64,000 nt of DNA from Typhlomys cinereus (lineage: Eukaryota > Chordata > Mammalia > Rodentia > Platacanthomyidae). Where the stretch lies: assembly GCA_023101885.1 (NCBI GenBank), contig JALPQD010000240.1:2077501-2141500 (forward strand), in the 5' to 3' direction. The number at the start of each line of letters is the position of its first letter. Within the stretch, counting starts at the first letter, position 1. Shown here piece after piece: positions 58,196-64,000 of the stretch. The position numbers and the translations under genes were made by a program. The notes under the pieces were generated by a model. It worked only from the letters and a program-made list of their open reading frames with translations, was not told the origin of the DNA and did no database searches.

Positions 58196-60089
58196 TTTTT
58201 CAGAAGAATGCTGAGATCAATTGCTGACATAGAGGCATCATACTGCTAGGTCTAGGTGTGCTTCAACGCTCCCGTTGTACTGGGGGAGTCTAGGGGCAGG
58301 TGCTGCTGGAACCTGGCACAGCCCTGGACTGACCATCTGTTCTCCCTCTAGGGGAAGCAGGAACTGTGGTGACCTCAGAGCACGCACCACCAAGCTCCAG
58401 ACCCAAGCACACGCATTGTTTTCCTGCTGCAGAAATTTACAGGCTACTTTCTTGCCCTTCCCCTGAGCAGAATATTGAGGTTAAAATTTACCCACTGAGT
58501 AGGTGATGACTGGTCATAAGGAGCCATCACACGTGCATGTCTTCCAAGCATAATGGTTCCTCTGGAGCTATTACAGATATGCTGTGAATAGATATCAGGA
58601 ATAATACACAGGAGTATTTAAAGGAAAGCCCACATTCACTACTGTCAGACTTTTAACATTATTCAAGAACTGTTTTTTTTTTAATTCCTGGGGTTTAATA
58701 GCTTCATACTTTGTAAACTGAGCATTTTTCAAAGAGGACTCCAAATTCCTCCAGAGCTGTCTCTAAGTGAGCTTTGATCTTCACAGAGCACCTATCTTGT
58801 GTTTCGATAATTGCTCTGACTTAACAAGACTCCCTAGCACGTGAAGGGGAAAATCCTTTTATTAAGGCTATAAACCTAACTGACCGCAGTGATGGAATGT
58901 GCAGCTTGGGGGTAGCCTTTGCTCCCCAGGAAAGAAAATAAAGGAACCGAGGAAAGTCTTCATGTTAAAACAAAATGAAATATTTATTAAATGTGTTTCT
59001 GGCATCTCAGGCGGTCAGAGGCTGCCCATTCTCTGCTGAAAGGTTTGATCTTTGTGAGGCATTGTGAATGCGATTTCATTCTGTGGGAGAAGCTGAGGAA
59101 GCTATGGTTGTATTTTTGGCTAAAGATAACAGCTCCAGGTTTCAAATTGCACAAAGCCGGCTGAGGGATTAGCCCAACAAAGGCTGCTTAGAAGCCTTGA
59201 GTTTCCAGAAGGGCAGCATGCCTGCTGGTCGTGGTTCCAGCATCTGAGCAGCGGAGAAGGCCTTGCGCGCTCTGACTTACCGTATTAATCTTACTTTACA
59301 AATACATGTGGTGGTTTATATCATGTTTAATTAACTGATGGAGGGCTCTAGTGGTTAAGAATAAAAAAAAAAAAGGCCTCCCTGTTAAGCTCTGTCCGTA
59401 TGGCAAATTCGAATCACGTCCTTAGCCTTGCAAGAACAAGATATCCCGAGAGTCACTGGTGACAGGATGTAGGAATTGAAATCAGGTCCCTCCTGTTGTT
59501 GGAGAATCCGTGGAGGGTGCCTGCCATATGCCCATCACTGCCAACAGCAGGGAGTGGGGGTGAACATGACAGGGTGGAAGAAAGGAAGACTCTAGCTCCT
59601 CCAATATGTTCAACTCTCAGATGCAGACAACTGTGGAGCAGTGCTGTAAGGAGGCCAAGATGCACTCGGAAGTGCATTTCAGACTTCTGTGGGAGCAAAT
59701 GGCACTTGAAGGTGTTGGGGAACGTGCCTTTTGTTTTGTTTTCTCATATGACTGCTTAGGGGTTTTTGAGGACAGAAAGGTGAAAGTGTTTGGTTTTGAG
59801 TGGAGCATCACAAGCATAAAACTTTTTTTTAAAAAAATCTTATTCAATAAAATGTATGTAAACTTGAAAGGCAAACTGAGTTTGATTACATCTTTGGATA
59901 CTGGTTTCAGAGTGGACATTGTCTAAATCTTAAGTAAAAAATATTCAGTAATAATGATGTTTGAAAAAATTTGAATTGACTTCCAATTTCTTTTAGTGCT
60001 TTCAGATCTTTAAAGTGTATTGTTAACTATATTAGTAAAATAGCATAAATGAAGTTTATGAAGAGAATGTAAAATGAATTTCACTTCTT
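58196..60089. other. Unique sequence, no gene seen
   Basis: Relatively GC-balanced unique DNA at about 58700-59300, with no recognised repeat and no ORF worth calling. The 81-106 codon ORFs at 59453-59926 overlap each other on both strands. Confidence 0.45.
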
Positions 60090-60232
60090 TTTTTCTAAGA
60101 GGATGAGCATATGACTGCCATGATACATGGCAGAAGTCAGATGTCAGATCTGTCCTTCTATCATGTAAACTCAGGTCCCCAAGTTTCCAAACAGGTGCCT
60201 TAATTGCTGAGATAGTCCACCAGCCCCTAATT
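60090..60232 (-). mobile_element. Old antisense tRNA-derived SINE
   Basis: 'catgtaaactcaggtcccca' and 'aacaggtgccttaattgctg' followed by 'agatagtccaccagcccc' form the antisense head and B box. The 3' part is missing. Confidence 0.6.
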
Positions 60233-60394
60233 CCACTTCTTAAAAGGATAGATTTTTTTTGCATGTTCCTTTAGTTTCTCATTGTCTGGATGTCATAAAA
60301 TTATCTTAATCATACTACAACTTAATCTTATATCTTGACTTTTACATTTTCCATACTCTTACATACTCATGTTATTTTTCTTTGTCATGTTACT

Positions 60395-60720
60395 TGTGTG
60401 TCTGCACATGTTTATATGTGATGGCACATCTATATGTGCAGATAGGTGGCCATACATGTGAGTGAGTTTAAATGTGAAGGAATCATCTTTCATCATTCTT
60501 CCACTTTATCATTTTGAGCCTGGGTCTCTAATTAAATAAAGCAACTTGCTCTTAGGCCTAGTATGTTCTCTGGGTTTCCAGCATTCACCTTCCGGGCATA
60601 GAATTACAGGCAGGTTGCCATGACCACCAGGCACTTTTGCTTAGGACCATGGGATCTGCTTTCTGGTCCTTTTGCTTATGTAACAAACATTTTATTAGTT
60701 TACCATCTCTCCAGCCCACA
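60395..60720 (-). mobile_element. Old B3-like SINE
   Basis: Antisense order: 'gtctgcacatgtttatatgt', 'gagcctgggtctctaatta', 'gcatagaattacaggcaggt', 'gggatctgctttctggtcct', 'catctctccagccca'. Confidence 0.7.
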
Positions 60721-60799
60721 TGTTCACAATTCTTATTGCCTGCATAATTTTTCATCAGTTGAATGATGTCATCTTTCTCCTTTTCAAAAAATGATTTAA

Positions 60800-61145
60800 C
60801 TGTTTTTGTGTGCACAATACATATGTAAGTGAGTGTATGAATGTACGTGCGTGCATGTATGTGTGGGGGGTGTATATGTGGCATATGCCTATCCATGTGG
60901 ACACCAGAAACTGATGTCAAGTGTCTCCCCAATTCACTCTTCTATCGTGCTTTTTTTAAACCAAGCATCACTCAGTTAAGTGACTGGCCACCAAATTCCT
61001 GGAATCTGCCTCCTCTGGCCCCTGGACTAGGTTCTCATATGCATGCTGCCCTGCCTGGATTTTCCTGGGTTCAGTGACTCCTCTGAAGTTCCCATGCTTG
61101 TGCAGTGAGAACTTGACTCATTAAACCACCTCTGCTACCCAGTTA
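60800..61145 (-). mobile_element. Old B3-like SINE
   Basis: A GTGTG-rich left part, 'gtggacaccagaaactgatg', 'gtgtctccccaattcactct', 'ttcctgggttcagtgactcc', and an antisense head 'gactcattaaaccacctctg'. A tandem neighbour of the copy at 60395, same strand. Confidence 0.65.
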
Positions 61146-61179
61146 GCATCTTTTTGCGAAACAAGTTTGCGTTGTTAGA

Positions 61180-61320
61180 GAAAAATCTCTAAGACAGAAG
61201 ATACCGATGCACAAGCAAAGGGACCTGAGCTTCAATTCTCAGAGTTCATGTGAATCCAGGCCTGACAGCACATATCTGTAATCCCAGTGCTTCTGCCTCC
61301 AGACGAGAGGTATTTTCAAC
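61180..61320 (+). mobile_element. B3-like SINE, 5' part
   Basis: 'gcaaagggacctgagcttca', 'attctcagagttcatgtgaa' and 'cagcacatatctgtaatccc' followed by 'agtgcttctgcctcc' match the first half of a B3 element. It then breaks off. Confidence 0.6.
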
Positions 61321-64000
61321 TATTATAACAGAGTCTGGTAGTTAATAATGCTTTGTGTTTTCTTGGCCTTAATTTAGAATATGATGAAGTAAGTAGCTTA
61401 GGCATTGAATCTAGCTGGAGCCACTGTGAGTTTTGACAAGGGATTCAGATTTTTTTCCCTGTCTTAAATAACTGCAAGGGCAGCTTGTGAACAGAATAGC
61501 TGCCTCCACTCTTTCAGCTTCCCAAACTCAGCAAAAGAGACTTCTACAAGATCATGTCACTAGGAGTAATAAATTCTAAAGCCCAGGCTGCTAGAAAGTA
61601 TTTTGATATTGGATTCGACTCTTAATGTCTTAACTTGTCTTAACCCTTTATTATGAGAAAATATGTCAAATTAAAATTCTTATTTACAACCTAATTTATC
61701 TAGAGTCTGACATATTAAACCTGAAGTATTCTTTCCTGACACACCATCAAATTCAGTTCAAGTCTATATTAAATTAAATAAAGTTTTCATGGTTTAAAAA
61801 GTCAGAAGGGCATGTCTCTAATTTATTCCAGCCAGTGTCAGTATTCTGAGGTATCGTAATTTCCTTCTTTTCCCACATATATTCCTTTCACAGAAAATTT
61901 GGAAGAATTTAAAAACAAAAGGTGAGTCTTTTCTACAAGGCATGGGAAAGTACATTCAATGTGAATTTGATTAAACATACCAGATAGGTCAATTGTAAAA
62001 GAGTAAGTTCAGTTGTTTGTTGATTGGCTTTGTATTTAAATAATGCTCTTCTCTTTGCATTTAACATATATTTATTCCTAATAAAGATAATTTATGACTA
62101 TTTTAACACATGTGTACTCGGCAGGATGGATTCTGGAGCTGATCTAAACAGAATTAATGAACGTCAGCCTAATACGTACCTTGACACATGACAGGTAGCT
62201 GGAGGGCAGCGGTATTTCTCCAGGCTTCATAACACAGCTCTTCCCTGGGTTCTGCTCCTTAACCAACCGTCTCTTCCTTCCTTTACTTACTATGAAACAG
62301 AATTTAAGTTTCACTAGAAAATTCTACTTTTTGAAGTTCCAAAAGCCATCTTTCTTTCCTTTCTTTGAAACAAAACAAATGCATTTGAAAGAACTAGCTC
62401 TATTCAGTCAAATTTTGTGATACAAGTAACATAAACATTTTTCATGTTTCTATTAGAAAATTTCGCTATGTTCCTTTCTTCCCTTCACTTTTAGACAATA
62501 GTATGATTATGCTCAGTTGCTGCAGATCTTTACAAGGGGGAAAATTTCCTTAATGGCTCTACATTTTAAAACAGATCTGATGGGCTCCTCGCCTGGATAA
62601 AACTAACCAGAAAAAAAAATAATCTTAAACAGTTGTCTGCTCTCCTTGAGCACAAAGCAATGATCTGCCAAGCATATCTAATACGATTATTTATAGGGTA
62701 AACCCAAAAGCATAAAGACTCCCCTTCGACAGGTTTGGGGATAAACATGAGCATACAAAATCTTCAATTTAGCCATACTTGGTTTGACAAAGAATTACTA
62801 TTGTGAAGAGGAAAGTGAAATTTGAGTCACTTTCATTTTCTTCCTTCGTATACCTTGATTATAAGCAAAAGTAGGGAAAAATAAATCTAACGTGTGCAAC
62901 ATACTGTCCAGATGATTTGGCAGAAGAAAAGCCTTGGCCAGAGACTCTGCCGTGACTTTCGACACACAGATGGCAGGATACAGCCTTTATTCCTCTGATC
63001 TTGTATTTCTAAGGAGAATATTTGGAGGCTCTCCATTTTCACCACCAAATTTGCATATACTCTCCCCGCCCCAACTGAAGTTCTAGCTTACAAAGGGCAA
63101 CCTCTGAAATGCTTTAGGGGAGCGATAAGACGAGACACCATTCTCCCTGTGGAGGAGGACACTGCACTGCCAAGGGCCGGCCTGATGGGTTTTCCCAGAA
63201 TGGCTCTCCTGGGGAATGGCCTTTCACTGGGAAGTAAATGGGCACCACCTAGTGCTCTTTCAATGCAAAGGCTGTGAACACAGGCTGGATATGATGAGCA
63301 CATGCCTGGGGTGGCTGACCTCCTTGAAGCAGAAAGAAAAGGACTCAGGTAGCCGGCTACAACCCCTTTGTCTTCAAAAGAGAGAAGAAAAATTTAACAA
63401 TTTTCAGAGGAATGAATGCAATGCTTTCAAATCAGGAATTTTCTTGGGGCTGTTTTTGTTTTTATTTTTTGAAATAAGGTTCATAAAAACAATGTTCTTA
63501 CTCCCAATGAGTTAACTTCTGTAACATTTTTATATCATCATTTCTTCTATAGTTAACCTGAAAAAAAATTGCTCAGAATTTTCATTTGTTCCAAAACAGC
63601 AAAGGTTTGAGCATTAGTATGCTCTACCAGTCAAAATCTATCCTAACTGTGAGTCTCCAGAGTTTTCCTAATGCAACAGATAGCTTTTATGAAAAATGAT
63701 GTGTAGCACAAAATCTTTTGCGGTGCAATGAGATTAAGTTAGGCACACAAGCCTCTAGGAGAAAACCGAGGACCTTTTATCTGATTGACAAAACCGATCT
63801 ACCTATGGTTCAGGGATTGAGCGTTCACTGATGAAATTTCACAGCAGTGAAGTCTGACTATCTGAATGACTGCTTAAACCTTTTAAAATATAAAGAGAAA
63901 AAAAGATTATTTTGAGAACAGATGGTCTTGTACAGAACAGAAAAAATTACTTCATGTGCTTTGCCTTTTCCATAACATTTTGCTTAGAATTACTCTTAAC
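61321..64000. other. Unique sequence to the window end, nothing recognised
   Basis: AT-rich DNA without a recognised repeat in about 2.7 kb, the cleanest stretch in the window. ORFs at 63088-63515 (71 and 99 codons, opposite strands) lack domains. An exon cannot be excluded by eye. Confidence 0.45.

Noticed and set aside
63088..63515. 71- and 99-codon ORFs near the right edge as possible exons
   Set aside because: They overlap on opposite strands, have no recognised domain, and splice sites cannot be judged without comparison.

Overview
The window is nuclear DNA from a mammal, almost certainly a myomorph rodent. The evidence is the set of interspersed repeats: B1-like (7SL-derived), B3/B2-like and ID-like (tRNA-derived) SINEs, ancient MIR, rodent-type LINE-1 (L1), hAT-like and MaLR-like copies, and many CA/GT, GA and purine-rich microsatellites. 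A young, CpG-rich, B2-like SINE family dominates recent activity. It does not look like the mouse or rat B2 consensus as I remember it, so I do not name a species. I found no host protein-coding exon, tRNA, rRNA, CRISPR array or operon. Every ORF long enough to be noticed is an L1 protein remnant, an antisense frame through a repeat, or chance. The window reads as intergenic or deep intronic DNA.

Layout. 0-11.8 kb: a purine simple repeat, mostly unique AT-rich sequence, one old B2-like SINE, a 3' piece of a young L1 (minus strand, 5.0-5.6 kb), a B1-like element, a MIR and a degenerate 19-20 bp tandem array. 11.8-21 kb: a 79-bp L1 insertion with a probable 3' transduction, several old minus-strand SINEs (one split by a truncated L1), a hAT-like copy, a MaLR-like LTR, the first young SINE and an old L1 tail. 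22.87-29.73 kb: a near-full-length plus-strand L1 with ORF1 and ORF2 broken by stops and frameshifts, flanked by a 54-bp direct repeat. The repeat encloses an extra 519 bp 5' and about 53 bp 3' of the L1. 32-34.5 kb: a young SINE, a CT repeat and a second hAT-like copy. 34.46-40.28 kb: a second long L1, minus strand, degenerate, with a young SINE lodged in ORF1 and GC-rich repeated sequence at the 5' end. 42-47.4 kb: three young SINEs, a third hAT-like copy, a MIR piece and a B3-like element. 48.7-51.5 kb: MaLR-like, ID-like and B1-like fragments and an old L1 3' UTR. 54.35-54.88 kb: a textbook 5'-truncated L1 with a perfect 19-bp target-site duplication. 56.4-57.9 kb: an older and a young SINE. 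60-61.3 kb: a cluster of old SINEs. 61.3-64 kb: unique sequence with nothing recognised.

The elements form a stratigraphy. Old MIR, B1, B3, ID, MaLR and hAT copies are interrupted by younger L1 and SINE insertions whose target-site duplications can be read directly. The most informative locus is the plus-strand L1, whose flanking repeat indicates either a copy carrying both 5' and 3' flanking DNA or a very long target duplication later trimmed. No new biological system was identified. Family names are from memory of consensus sequences and no database search was run; boundaries of old repeats are approximate.
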